The position numbers and the translations under genes are program-made. Positions 34,000 through 43,578 of a stretch of DNA of 64,000 bases are shown piece by piece. The stretch comes from an uncultured Bacteroidales bacterium (GTDB taxonomy: Bacteria; Bacteroidota; Bacteroidia; Bacteroidales; Bacteroidaceae), in contig CALDKD010000007.1 of the NCBI GenBank assembly GCA_937898885.1, positions 3,955 to 67,954 on the forward strand, read 5' to 3'. Under the pieces are notes generated by a model. The model worked only from the letters and a program-made list of their open reading frames with translations. It had not been told where the DNA came from and made no database searches. Positions within the stretch are counted from its first letter, which is position 1. Every line of letters begins with the position of its first letter.

Positions 34000-36966
34000 T
34001 TAATTCTCTTCAATCAGAGCGTCATTCCAGACCGGCTCAACAGTTGGTTGGTTACCATGCAGCAGGTCAATCCGAACCGGCGTGCCGTCATATTCAACAG
34101 AACTGAGCAAATCGTGATGAGACTTGTCTGTATGCATCGTGACATTGACTATGCGTCTCATTAACATTCCGTTGTACGCCCCCTCGCGCTTCCCTATTAT
34201 CAAAGTTCCGGCCGCATCATCATATACGAAAGGTATCTCCGAGCATTCGCCCTTCTCATAGCCGTATGTTACGCCATCATCCTCATAGAGAGTGAACGAG
34301 CCATTCTTGCCGGCATAGACATGAACATCAAGCGTATCAGCGGCAACTTGGTCTGCATACTCAATCTGGGGGCCATACACAAGAATGGCACCGGCGGGAA
34401 CAAACATCGGCATACGCTCATACGGTGCGTCAGCCATAATGAACTGACCGCCGTCATAGACCTTGTCCGGATTGTTATAGTCATACCATCTTACTCCCTC
34501 TGGTAAATATACCATACGGTCACGTGCCTGATACTCGGTTACCGGGCAAATCATCAGAGACGGGCCGAACATATACTGGTCGTGTACATTGTATGTCTTC
34601 CTGTCATTAGTGAAATCCATTACCAGACCGCGCATAATGGTATAATCATTCCAGTAAGCCGCACCAGCCAGCGAATATATGTACGGCATAAGACGGTAGC
34701 GCAACTGGTTGTAATACAGAATGGAGTTGTAGGTTGGCGAGCCCTCCGGCGCTATGTTCCAGATCTCACGAAGCGGGAACTGCCCGTGTGCCCTATATAA
34801 AGGTGTGAATGTTCCGAACTGATACCAGCGTGTCTGAAGCTCACGCCACTCAACCAGATCGTCGTTGACAATGCCCGTCCGGTCAAACATATTCTGAGCC
34901 TGCGAGTAGCGGTTCTCAACGCAGAAGCCGCCGATATCCATTGTCCAATATGGATTACCGCAGAGTGAGTAGTTCATTCCGGCCACAATCTGAGAGTACA
35001 TATCCTCCCAGCGGGTGCCAATGTCGCCACTCCACGATGCGGTGCTGTAACGCTGCTGGCCGGTGAATCCGTTGCGGGTCAGCTGGAAGACACGGGTGTC
35101 GGGATCTGTCTCACGCAGTCCCTCATAGATTGCCTGTGCGTTCATCAGCGCATAGCCCAGCAAGTACTCGGTTGACGAGCCCAGAGCCGTTGGACCTACA
35201 AGCTGCTTGTGATACGGCATAGGCACACAATCGCGCACATTCGGTTCACTGGCATCCATCCACCACGCGTCGATACCGTATTTATAAAGGTGCTCCTTTA
35301 TCTGACTCCAGAAAAGCTTACGCGCGCCAGCGGAGTATGCATCGTAGAACGAGCCTATATATCCAGGGCCAACCCAGTCGCGGATGCTGTCCTCAACAGC
35401 CTTGGTGTACATCCAGCCATTCTGCTCAAACTCCTTGTAATGCTCTGTGGTATGATAGAACTTGGGCCATACAGATATCATAAGATGTCCGTTAAGCGCG
35501 TGGACATCGTCCACCATCTTCTTTGGATCAGGGTATCGCGATGCCTCGAACTCGTGTGAGCCCCACTTGTCATCCTCCCAGTAATTCCAGTCCTGAACGA
35601 TGTTGTCAATGCCTATGCCCTTGTCGCGGAAGGTCTTCAGCGTTGATACCAGCTCATCCTGAGTACGGTAGCGCTCCCGGCTCTGCCAGAATCCCATAGC
35701 CCATTTAGGCATAATGTTGGCCTTTCCCGTCAGTTTTCGCAGGCCGCTTATCACGCCATCCATATTCTTGCCGGGAATGTAATAGAAATCTGCCTCAGGC
35801 ACCATCTCGGTCCACATAGTGATGTCGTTCTGAAGTTTCTGGTCAACAGGAGCGTGTGCCTTCAGGCCGAGATATGATGTGGTTCCGTCCGGTTTCCACT
35901 CAATGCGCAGCTTATATCTTCTGCCAGCCTCAAGAATTGCAGGGAACTGATATGTGTTCGGATTCCAGGCTGTACGCCAGCGCTCCCATATCACAAGCTC
36001 ATCATCAATAAACAGTTTGACATAACCCGCATAATAGAGTTGGAAGAAGAACTCACCACTCTCCTTCGGCTCGAAGTAGCCCTCGTAGGTCACGTTCTGT
36101 CCCAGACGGGGAAGATTCTTTATCATATCGGCATCGGAATACGAGAGAGAGTCCTCCCTGCGCACCAACGGCTCCGGCTGTGGCATAGTACCGCCACGGC
36201 GGAAGCCCCACATCTGAGGCTGGCTGTATGTACCAGTAAGCCCGCCCTCGTTGCCATCCTTGCCAAACAGCCTGAAAACGCGGTTCAGCTGCTGATATGG
36301 CTCAGGATTGCCGAAACGGCTCTGTGAGTATGTGTCCCACAAAATACCATAATTGTTGGTGGAGATTACGAATGGTATGCTGATTTTTGTGTTATACTGG
36401 AAAAGCTCCTCATTCTGCCCCTTGTAGTTCCAGATGTCAGACTGCTGCTGCCCCAGTCCGAAAAGCCCCTCGGAGTCATCACCGGTACTCATACGTGTGA
36501 TAACGGTGTAGCCGGTTGTGCCATCCACGGTTATCGGAGTAAACTCAGCCTTGGCCAGAATACACCTTGACTGGCCATCATCAGAAAGAAGCCATACCCG
36601 TCCATCGGATTTCGATACAATGACCCTTGCATCCGCCTCTGATGATGAGACAACAAGCAGCTCATCCTTTAAAGCCCTCAGAGAATCCGGAAGGGAGACA
36701 TTCTCCTCCATCGCATTAACGACATTCAGCCCGATACGGCCTATACCGGGGAGCGTGACAAGGCTCTGTCTGTCTTTAAATTTTGTCTCCGGAGTCTCAG
36801 AGATACGGACAATGCCGCCCTCAAGTATTTGGACACGCACCTTTGCCGGACCATTCAACTCCGGGCTGGAGACATTGACAACCACTCCGTCACTTGTTAT
36901 CCGATACTCTTTGGAGCAGCAGACCAATGCAAAAGACAATGCAAGCAAATAACCGAATCTTCTCAT
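34000..36966 (-). CDS. GH31 alpha-xylosidase with PA14 insert, lipoprotein
   Basis: This 988-aa enzyme probably releases alpha-linked xylose from xyloglucan oligosaccharides. It has a lipoprotein-type signal ending in VCCS (C16 or C17), an N-terminal beta-sandwich, a PA14-like insert at about residues 245-380 (NVTYEGYFEPKESGEFFFQL), and the GH31 barrel with nucleophile aspartate in WWMDASEP and acid/base aspartate in ASWSGDIG. The PA14 insertion and overall plan are those of the characterised Bacteroides/Cellvibrio alpha-xylosidases. The gene lies 18 bp after the esterase and 30 bp before xylB. Confidence 0.9.
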   Translation of the reverse strand: MRRFGYLLALSFALVCCSKEYRITSDGVVVNVSSPELNGPAKVRVQILEGGIVRISETPETKFKDRQSLVTLPGIGRIGLNVVNAMEENVSLPDSLRALKDELLVVSSSEADARVIVSKSDGRVWLLSDDGQSRCILAKAEFTPITVDGTTGYTVITRMSTGDDSEGLFGLGQQQSDIWNYKGQNEELFQYNTKISIPFVISTNNYGILWDTYSQSRFGNPEPYQQLNRVFRLFGKDGNEGGLTGTYSQPQMWGFRRGGTMPQPEPLVRREDSLSYSDADMIKNLPRLGQNVTYEGYFEPKESGEFFFQLYYAGYVKLFIDDELVIWERWRTAWNPNTYQFPAILEAGRRYKLRIEWKPDGTTSYLGLKAHAPVDQKLQNDITMWTEMVPEADFYYIPGKNMDGVISGLRKLTGKANIMPKWAMGFWQSRERYRTQDELVSTLKTFRDKGIGIDNIVQDWNYWEDDKWGSHEFEASRYPDPKKMVDDVHALNGHLMISVWPKFYHTTEHYKEFEQNGWMYTKAVEDSIRDWVGPGYIGSFYDAYSAGARKLFWSQIKEHLYKYGIDAWWMDASEPNVRDCVPMPYHKQLVGPTALGSSTEYLLGYALMNAQAIYEGLRETDPDTRVFQLTRNGFTGQQRYSTASWSGDIGTRWEDMYSQIVAGMNYSLCGNPYWTMDIGGFCVENRYSQAQNMFDRTGIVNDDLVEWRELQTRWYQFGTFTPLYRAHGQFPLREIWNIAPEGSPTYNSILYYNQLRYRLMPYIYSLAGAAYWNDYTIMRGLVMDFTNDRKTYNVHDQYMFGPSLMICPVTEYQARDRMVYLPEGVRWYDYNNPDKVYDGGQFIMADAPYERMPMFVPAGAILVYGPQIEYADQVAADTLDVHVYAGKNGSFTLYEDDGVTYGYEKGECSEIPFVYDDAAGTLIIGKREGAYNGMLMRRIVNVTMHTDKSHHDLLSSVEYDGTPVRIDLLHGNQPTVEPVWNDALIEEN

Positions 36967-36984
36967 AGCAAACAGGAAATATTA

Positions 36985-39258
36985 TCAGAACAAACGTTTG
37001 GTCACTATAGTACGCCCGTCAGAGTAGAGACGTTTGGAAAGATATACACCTTTTACAGGGTTCTCCTCCACCTTGCCGTCCAGTCCGTAGAATATCTCAG
37101 ACACCAGAGTGACCTCTGCAGCAACCTCATCCACATCAGTCTTTTTCTTGAATGACTCAATCTGAGAGTTGATCTTGTCCGACGCCTCCCACAGCTGGAA
37201 TGTAGAGGCGGTACCGGCAAACTCCTCACCATACTGACTCATAACCCTCTCCAGGAGCATATACGGTCTTCCCAGCCTTATTTCCTCGTTATCCGCATAC
37301 ATATCAAGCAGCGCTTTTCCCTCATTGAAAGCCTTCAGATATGCTGAGAGATTAACCACCCGGATCTCTGCCTGCTCCGAAATATCATTAATCTCCTTGA
37401 CAGCAGCCTCGTACTCCTGTCCGGTATTGCCACGAAACGCATTGTAGCGATCCATTGCTGCAGACATCTCGCTTATCATAGCCTGCGAGAACGCCGGACC
37501 ATAATCCACAAGTTGGGTGTATGCCTTTCGAATACGGTTCATCGCCTCCAGGAATCTCACCTTATACTGATACGCATAAGAAGGCGCCGTCTCAATAAGT
37601 ATATTGCCTATCACGACTCCATCCCATCCGGAATCTGTCGTGAACTCAAGCACATAGTCATCCTCAAAATAGACATAGAACTCGTAACGGTTCGCCTTGG
37701 AGCCGGTGACTTTCTGATATACTATCTCATTCATCATTCCGGACGATGGCACTTCCGGAACTTCCAGAACAGTATTGTCTGATGACCCTCTTACTGTCAG
37801 TGAATATGTCATTGAGTTGCTCTGGGCCGATGAGTTCCAGTAAGCGGAGTTGAACGACACGGCATACTTGCCAGGCTTCAGATGCAGGGGATGCTCCTGA
37901 TATGTACCATAAATGAGAGAGCAGGGTCCGGCGTCACGTGCCGCCAGATAAAAGGCCGCATCCATATCTCCGCCTTTGTTGAAATACTGCATTCGCGCAC
38001 CGGCCACATTAGCCTCATTCTGACCCTTCTCAATTCTCTTTCCCTTGGAATAAGTAACGCGCATCCAACCCTCGGGGATGCCCTCGCCTATCTGGTCTTT
38101 CTGAGACATCCAGTCCGGTTTGAGAATTGTCTCATAAACGAACTCACCTGTCACCTCCTCTACTCCAAGATAATAAGTGAAGGAGCACTTCTCATTGTCT
38201 CCGCCGCAAGTGTCAACCACATTGACAAGCGAGAGGTGATAGTCTCCTGCAGGAACGGCATCACCCGGCTTGATAGTGAACGTGATGACATTGCTCGCGC
38301 CGGTCTCGTCCGGACGGATAATACGCTCCGCATAGCCTCCTTTCAGCAACGCATATACAGTGTCGCAAAGAATCGGCTGATTAAACGAATACTGGAAAGA
38401 GACGCCCTCAACCGGCAGATCAAAAGAGTTGTCGGCGGGAGAAGCGCTCAAAAGCTTTGGAGGAATAGCCTCAATGGGTCCGTCAAGCGTATAACGCTTG
38501 CAGAAATTCCATATCTCGCAGCTGGTGAGAACACAAGAGGCATCCATAGATACCCAGTGTCCTTTTCCGTCAAGAGTAAGAAGCGCCACCTCTACTCCGG
38601 TCTCATGGTTTGTCCAGACCTCAAGCGAGGCATTGGATTTGCCATGATATGGCTTGGTGTAAACCGAATTGCGGTCACAGCCATCTATGGTCACCCACTT
38701 CTCAATGTACGGTCTTGCACCGCTATATGCCACAACATCATCGTCAGTACCGTGGGTGTGGATTACCGGAATAGGCCTTGGACTATATGCGTCACCGCCC
38801 ATCGCATAACCGCTGATAGGCGCCATAGCCGCAATCTTGTCTGCTATGCGCGATGCCGCGTGGTACGTCATCATGCCACCCATAGAGAAACCTGACAGAT
38901 ATACACGACGCTTGTCTATGGCGTGCTTCTGAAACATATCCTCTATTATCGCCTCAATAAAATGTGTATCCTTGTCTCCGCCTATATCCCAGGACTTGCC
39001 CTCGCCCTCTGGATATACCACCACGAATTTGGCGGTATCAGCCACGGCGGCCCAGTTCGCCATACCTTTCTGATAAGCCGCATCCTGGTTCATTCCGTGC
39101 ATGGAAATGACCAGAGGCGCATAATCCGGTAAATCACGCGGCACATAGACCAGCATCTCGCGTGTGGCGCCGTCAACCTTTATTGTCTCCCTTGTCTCTT
39201 GAGCCTTTGCAGGAAAAATCAGTAGTAAAGCAAGAATAAGCGAAGTAAAATGCCTCAT
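36985..39258 (-). CDS. Secreted PHB-depolymerase-like (CE1-type) esterase with C-terminal accessory domains
   Basis: A 757-aa secreted protein: signal peptide 1-19, an alpha/beta-hydrolase esterase domain at about 25-255 with nucleophile S125 in GFSMGG and an N-terminal HGM oxyanion region, then an Ig-like SbsA/Big_5 type domain (LSASPADNSFDLP, about 270-365), a beta-sandwich at about 370-560 that may bind carbohydrate, and helical repeats near 565-700. The end (SKRLYSDGRTIVTKRLF) resembles a T9SS-type tail. Likely removes acetyl or feruloyl groups from hemicellulose. It is first in the esterase-GH31-xylB-xylA cluster, starting just after the fba terminator. Confidence 0.8.
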   Translation of the reverse strand: MRHFTSLILALLLIFPAKAQETRETIKVDGATREMLVYVPRDLPDYAPLVISMHGMNQDAAYQKGMANWAAVADTAKFVVVYPEGEGKSWDIGGDKDTHFIEAIIEDMFQKHAIDKRRVYLSGFSMGGMMTYHAASRIADKIAAMAPISGYAMGGDAYSPRPIPVIHTHGTDDDVVAYSGARPYIEKWVTIDGCDRNSVYTKPYHGKSNASLEVWTNHETGVEVALLTLDGKGHWVSMDASCVLTSCEIWNFCKRYTLDGPIEAIPPKLLSASPADNSFDLPVEGVSFQYSFNQPILCDTVYALLKGGYAERIIRPDETGASNVITFTIKPGDAVPAGDYHLSLVNVVDTCGGDNEKCSFTYYLGVEEVTGEFVYETILKPDWMSQKDQIGEGIPEGWMRVTYSKGKRIEKGQNEANVAGARMQYFNKGGDMDAAFYLAARDAGPCSLIYGTYQEHPLHLKPGKYAVSFNSAYWNSSAQSNSMTYSLTVRGSSDNTVLEVPEVPSSGMMNEIVYQKVTGSKANRYEFYVYFEDDYVLEFTTDSGWDGVVIGNILIETAPSYAYQYKVRFLEAMNRIRKAYTQLVDYGPAFSQAMISEMSAAMDRYNAFRGNTGQEYEAAVKEINDISEQAEIRVVNLSAYLKAFNEGKALLDMYADNEEIRLGRPYMLLERVMSQYGEEFAGTASTFQLWEASDKINSQIESFKKKTDVDEVAAEVTLVSEIFYGLDGKVEENPVKGVYLSKRLYSDGRTIVTKRLF

Positions 39259-39299
39259 AAGCAGTCATAATTTTATTAATATGCAAATATGTGAAAAAA

Positions 39300-39330
39300 A
39301 AATCACACAATCGGAATGACTGTGTGATTT
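39300..39330 (-). terminator. Terminator of fba
   Basis: AAATCACACA (39300-39309) and TGTGTGATTT (39321-39330) form a perfect 10-bp stem, followed on the minus strand by a run of T residues. Confidence 0.85.
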
Positions 39331-39375
39331 TTGTGTCCGGTTTCTAAACAAAACCGGTATGAGAGCACCTTGAGA

Positions 39376-40383
39376 TTACTTCTGCAGGAGCTTGTCATTT
39401 GAGCCCAGCACCTCCACAATCTTGTGGATGTACATCTTCTTCATATTCTCGCGGGCCGGCTTGAGATACTGGCGCGGATCGAAGTGGCTTGGATTCTCGG
39501 CAAGGTACTTGCGGACTGCGGCGGTCATGGCCAGACGTGAGTCAGAGTCAATGTTGATCTTGCAGACAGCGCTCTTTGAAGCCTCGCGGAGCTGCTCCTC
39601 CGGGATACCTACTGCATCTGGCAGCTTGCCACCGAAGGCATTGATGGTATCAACCTCTTCCTGTGGAACTGAAGATGAGCCGTGGAGTACGATTGGGAAG
39701 CCAGGAAGCTTCTTCTCTACCTCGTGCAGCACGTCAAATGCCAATGGAGGAGGAACCAGCTTGCCAGTCTTCGGGTCGCGTGTGCACTGCTCCGGCTTGA
39801 ACTTGTATGCACCGTGTGATGTACCTATTGAGATGGCCAGTGAGTCGCAGCCTGAGCGGGTAGCGAAATCAATCACCTCCTCTGGCTTGGTGTAGTGTGA
39901 GACCTCAGAGGCAACCTCATCCTCAACACCTGCCAGAACGCCGAGCTCGGCCTCTACGGTTACATCGTACTTGTGAGCGTACTCTACAACCTTCTTTGTG
40001 AGGGCGATATTCTCCTCGTATGGAAGAGCAGAGCCGTCAATCATAACTGAGCTGAAGCCCATATCAATACAATCCTTGCAAAGCTCAAAGCTGTCACCGT
40101 GATCAAGGTGAAGGACGATTTCCGGATGTGCGCATCCAAGCTCCTTGGCATACTCAACGGCACCCTGAGCCATATAGCGCAGAATAGTGGCGTTCGCATA
40201 GTTGCGGGCACCCTTTGATACCTGCATGATAACCGGAGACTTAGTCTCTACTGCAGCCATTACGATGGCCTGCATCTGCTCCATTGTGTTGAAGTTGAAT
40301 GCCGGGATAGAATAACCGCCCTTTACGGCAGCTGCGAACATCGCGCGGGTGTTTACCAGACCCAATTCTTTGTAATTAACCAT
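39376..40383 (-). CDS. fba: Class II fructose-bisphosphate aldolase
   Basis: The enzyme cleaves fructose 1,6-bisphosphate to two triose phosphates in glycolysis and runs in reverse for gluconeogenesis. The 335-aa protein has the class II zinc ligands in HLDHGDS and the later HYTKPEEV and VLHGSSSVP blocks, and IGTSHGAYKF. Length matches the class IIB branch common in Bacteroidetes. The ATG at 40383 is preceded by a TAAATTTG -7 box. A terminator follows, so it is a single-gene unit. Confidence 0.96.
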   Translation of the reverse strand: MVNYKELGLVNTRAMFAAAVKGGYSIPAFNFNTMEQMQAIVMAAVETKSPVIMQVSKGARNYANATILRYMAQGAVEYAKELGCAHPEIVLHLDHGDSFELCKDCIDMGFSSVMIDGSALPYEENIALTKKVVEYAHKYDVTVEAELGVLAGVEDEVASEVSHYTKPEEVIDFATRSGCDSLAISIGTSHGAYKFKPEQCTRDPKTGKLVPPPLAFDVLHEVEKKLPGFPIVLHGSSSVPQEEVDTINAFGGKLPDAVGIPEEQLREASKSAVCKINIDSDSRLAMTAAVRKYLAENPSHFDPRQYLKPARENMKKMYIHKIVEVLGSNDKLLQK

Positions 40384-40434
40384 TTTGCTTATATTTTTTA
40401 AAGAATACTATCCGCCTTTTCAGGTTTTCGTCCG

Positions 40435-40442
40435 CAAATTTA
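40435..40442 (-). promoter_or_regulatory. Promoter -7 element of fba
   Basis: The minus strand reads TAAATTTG, 52 bases upstream of the fba ATG. It sits close to a TAAATTCG sequence on the plus strand (40456-40463) that may serve the divergent MG2 gene. Confidence 0.5.
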
Positions 40443-40486
40443 ACCAAAACATTTGTAAATTCGCGAATTGAAACTTTTTTTATGAT

Positions 40487-43159
40487 ATGAGGCTAAGAAA
40501 GCTTTTTCTATATGTTCCATTGCTGCTCACGGTTGTAGCTCCGTTGTCCGTATGTGCTGAGAGCGCTAACGAGGCTCTCAGGAGATTTGCAGGGAACATT
40601 CATCAGTTCAGTCAGATCTTTCCACAGGAAAAGGTGTATATCCAGTTCGACAACACCTCTTATTATACAGGCGAGACTATATGGTTCAAGGCATATGTGG
40701 TAAATGCCGCCGATAACCACCGTGCGGCAAGCAAGGTCCTGTATGTGGACCTCATCTCTCCCGGAGGCGTCGTGCTGAAGCAGCAGAAGCTGAAGATTGT
40801 GGCAGGCCAGTGCGACGGCTCATTCCCGCTTCTGGACGCAAGTACCAGCAGCGCGCGCGAGCTGCGTGGCGTACTTCCCTACCCGAGCGGTTTCTATGAG
40901 GTCCGCGCCTACACAATGAATATGCTCAACTTCAATCAGGAGGCTATTTTCTCCCGTGTGTTTCCAATATACGAGAAGCCGTCAAAAGAGGGAGCGTATT
41001 ATGATGAGGCTCCATCAATAAAGCTGCACAATTCCTTTGTGGAGCAGTACAGGCCGGAGACCGACACCCAGAGAAAGACAGAGATGGCATTCTACCCCGA
41101 AGGAGGCCGTATCATTCTTGGAAAAGAGTGCAAGGTTGCTTTCAAGATAACAGGAGCAGACGGCTTAGGCATTGAGGCCACCGGGACCGTCGATGAGTCC
41201 GGAACAGGTTTCAAGACCATACACGACGGAATGGGCTCCTTCACATTCACACCCCTGAGGCGAGCCAACAGTGTCACTGTTCAAACAGGAGACAAGACAT
41301 TTCATTTCAACATGCCGGAGGCCGAGACCGAGGGATACGCTCTTTCCGCCGATAATCAAGGCAGCAAGCTGAGGGTCAGGATATCCGGAACAGCCGGAAT
41401 GACAACCGACACGCTCGGACTCGCAGTTTTGTGCCGTGATGGTCTGGTATTCTTCAACACATTACAGCAGGACAGCAACCACGAGGCAGAGATTGTCATA
41501 CCGCTTGAGTCCGGCGAGGGTGTATGCCGCACAGTATTGTTCGACCGCAGCGGAAACATACTGGCCAGCAGGGCTTTCTATGCGAAGTCATCAAGTCTGG
41601 CACCACAGCTCACATTTCAGACTGACCAGAAGAAATATGGTCCTTTCCAGCCGGTCACACTGGACTTCAATCTCACCGACGGCTCTGGAGCGCCATTCAG
41701 GGACCGTTTCTGCCTGTCGGTACGCGATGCCCGCGCGTCAGGCAACCTGACATCAGGAGACCTGCGCACCACCCTGCTTCTGTCATCAGACCTGAAGGGA
41801 TATGTGCATCAGCCGGAATGGTATTTCGAGGAAGAGAGCCCGCTCCGCGATGAGGCCCTTGACCTGCTTACAATGGTGCAGGGTTGGGAGCGTTACGAAT
41901 GGAACTATATGACCGGACTGAGCAAATTCCAAGAGAGGCACCGCACCGAGCAAGGTCTCACACTGAACGGTTGGATACTGTCTCCTTCTGGAAACAAGCC
42001 CATTGCGAACACCAAGGTGATGGTGGCGCTGGTCCCGCCAGACAAGACACAGACAGAGCAGTTTGACTGCATCACCGACAGCACAGGCTACTTCGGCCTT
42101 GATGTGTCTGATTTCTACGATGTAGCGCGCTTTACCATCCATACCACCGAGAAAAAGCGTATGGTAGGCACCAGCTCGCGAATACTGTTTGAGCGCTCAA
42201 TGACTCCGGACATACGCGCATACTACCCTGCAGAGACCACCCTGCGCAACATAGCACCCAAAAAGAGAGTCATTGTTGCCGAAGAACAGCCTGAAGACGA
42301 CAATCTGCCTGAAGTAATATGGGACAATATCGGTTACCTGTTGCCCGACGTGGATATCCAGGACAAGCGCAAGTATGTAGATTACTTTACGTTCAAGGCA
42401 TTCAACGTGCAGCAGGACATTGAGGCAGAGCTGGACCGTGCCGAATTCACAGGAGATGTTCTTGGATACTTATTGGATAAAGGATACGTCTTCAATATGC
42501 GTCCTGACAGCTCAGGTCAGGAGAATCCCCTGCTTGAGCTCAGCGGCTCTGACGAGGAGGTCGCATTCCAGCTGGCCGATACCTGTATGCTGAACGGCAT
42601 TCCGGCATTCTGGTACGTACACAACACAGAGCGGTGCCTCTATCAGGGCATCTTCTGCCCGCCTTGGGCCATAGACACGCAAGACATCAGAAGCCTTATG
42701 GTATATGACCGTGTCATGCCTCTCACATCAATAATGTCGCTCACGCCGCTTATTCTTCAGGGACTGGGCAAGCACGTTGATGTGACCAGCATGGCCAATA
42801 CCGTTGAGAGCGCCAGCCCGGACAGGCCTTCGCGCAACTACTATCTGATAGACCTTCAGGTAAAAGATGATTATTTCCTGAGCTCAAAGAGAGAGCTCAA
42901 CGAGTTAGGCAAGAGAGTATCCAACTTTTATGGATTCTCATCGCCATACCAGTTCTACAGTCCAAGCTATCCGGACGGTCCTATTGTAGGCGATGTGGAC
43001 TATCGCCGCACCCTATACTGGGAGCCGAACGTAGTGACCGACGCGGACGGACACGCCTCAGTGACATTCTACAACAACTCCATCACATCGGAGTTCAGCA
43101 TCAGCGGAGCCGGCATCACAGCTGGCGGACAGCCGTATGTTCTTGAGAGCGGTTTCTAA
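40487..43159 (+). CDS. Secreted MG2 (macroglobulin-like) domain protein
   Basis: An 890-aa secreted protein with a signal peptide (1-24) and, from about residue 40, an MG2/macroglobulin-like domain (EKVYIQFDNTSYYTGETIWFKAYVV). Several further beta-sandwich domains follow, a carboxypeptidase-regulatory-like segment occurs at about residues 485-540, and YWEPNVVTDADGHASVTFYN appears near the end. Bacteroidetes encode many such proteins of unsettled role. The 3' end is unusual: the last codons (QPYVLESGF, stop at 43157-43159) lie inside a 25-bp inverted repeat that begins the 128-bp repeat array, so the C-terminus may have been reshaped by that repeat. It is divergent from fba. Confidence 0.8.
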   Translation: MRLRKLFLYVPLLLTVVAPLSVCAESANEALRRFAGNIHQFSQIFPQEKVYIQFDNTSYYTGETIWFKAYVVNAADNHRAASKVLYVDLISPGGVVLKQQKLKIVAGQCDGSFPLLDASTSSARELRGVLPYPSGFYEVRAYTMNMLNFNQEAIFSRVFPIYEKPSKEGAYYDEAPSIKLHNSFVEQYRPETDTQRKTEMAFYPEGGRIILGKECKVAFKITGADGLGIEATGTVDESGTGFKTIHDGMGSFTFTPLRRANSVTVQTGDKTFHFNMPEAETEGYALSADNQGSKLRVRISGTAGMTTDTLGLAVLCRDGLVFFNTLQQDSNHEAEIVIPLESGEGVCRTVLFDRSGNILASRAFYAKSSSLAPQLTFQTDQKKYGPFQPVTLDFNLTDGSGAPFRDRFCLSVRDARASGNLTSGDLRTTLLLSSDLKGYVHQPEWYFEEESPLRDEALDLLTMVQGWERYEWNYMTGLSKFQERHRTEQGLTLNGWILSPSGNKPIANTKVMVALVPPDKTQTEQFDCITDSTGYFGLDVSDFYDVARFTIHTTEKKRMVGTSSRILFERSMTPDIRAYYPAETTLRNIAPKKRVIVAEEQPEDDNLPEVIWDNIGYLLPDVDIQDKRKYVDYFTFKAFNVQQDIEAELDRAEFTGDVLGYLLDKGYVFNMRPDSSGQENPLLELSGSDEEVAFQLADTCMLNGIPAFWYVHNTERCLYQGIFCPPWAIDTQDIRSLMVYDRVMPLTSIMSLTPLILQGLGKHVDVTSMANTVESASPDRPSRNYYLIDLQVKDDYFLSSKRELNELGKRVSNFYGFSSPYQFYSPSYPDGPIVGDVDYRRTLYWEPNVVTDADGHASVTFYNNSITSEFSISGAGITAGGQPYVLESGF

Positions 43160-43182
43160 CCGTTCTCAAGAACATACGGCTG
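43130..43182 (+). terminator. 25-bp hairpin spanning the MG2 gene stop codon
   Basis: Left arm 43130-43154 and right arm 43158-43182 pair over 25 bp with a single G-T wobble and a 3-base loop. The stop codon TAA is at 43157-43159, in the loop and right arm. No T-run follows, so a classical terminator role is uncertain; it may protect the mRNA 3' end. Confidence 0.7.
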
Positions 43183-43482
43183 CGCCGACCTCTTTTTAGT
43201 TCAGCTTTCGCTGAACACGGGTGCAAGCACCCTTGGCTGCTCTGGCAGCGTCCTTCGGACCAATTAATTTTGGAGAGTGGTTTTTGACCACTCTCAAGAA
43301 CATACGGCTGCGCGGACCTCATTTTAGTTCAGCTTCCGCTGAACACGGGTGCAAGCACCCTTGGCTGCTCTGGCAGCGTCCTTCGGACCAATTAATTTTG
43401 GAGAGCGGTTTCTAACCGTTCTCAAGAACATACGGCTGCGCGGACCTCATTTTAGTTCAGCTTCCGCTGAACACGGGTGCAA
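43145..43482 (+). repeat. Tandem array of 128-bp compound-hairpin repeats (2.6 copies)
   Basis: Units start at 43145, 43273 and 43401, a period of exactly 128 bp; the third breaks off near 43482. Each unit is a chain of five small inverted repeats: GAGAGCGGTT/AACCGTTCTC, TTCAGC/GCTGAA, GGGTG/CACCC, GCTGC/GCAGC and GTCC/GGAC. The first hairpin of unit 2 carries paired changes relative to units 1 and 3 (C-G becomes T-A and a G-T wobble becomes G-C) that keep the stem. Short open frames in both directions across it are by-products. Confidence 0.9.
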
Positions 43483-43498
43483 TTAAAGAGGGAAATAT

Positions 43499-43529
43499 TT
43501 TGCAGATGAGAATTAAAGCATTAACTTTG
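43499..43529 (+). promoter_or_regulatory. Promoter of rpmE2
   Basis: TTTG (43499-43502), 19-base spacer, TAACTTTG (43522-43529): full Bacteroidetes consensus. The leader of about 45 bases contains the hairpin CCACCA-TAG-TGGTGG (43552-43566), a candidate regulatory stem. Confidence 0.7.
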
Positions 43530-43578
43530 CGGTCCGAAACCCCCACCATAGTGGTGGAGTATTAAAAAAGAAACAATT

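Noticed and set aside
43116..43415. Short open frames on both strands across the 128-bp repeats
   Set aside because: They are repeats of the same hairpin units, contain no promoter or start region of their own, and lie on both strands of a palindromic sequence.
43145..43482. Possible CRISPR array
   Set aside because: The units are directly adjacent 128-bp copies without variable spacers, and no cas gene is in the window.
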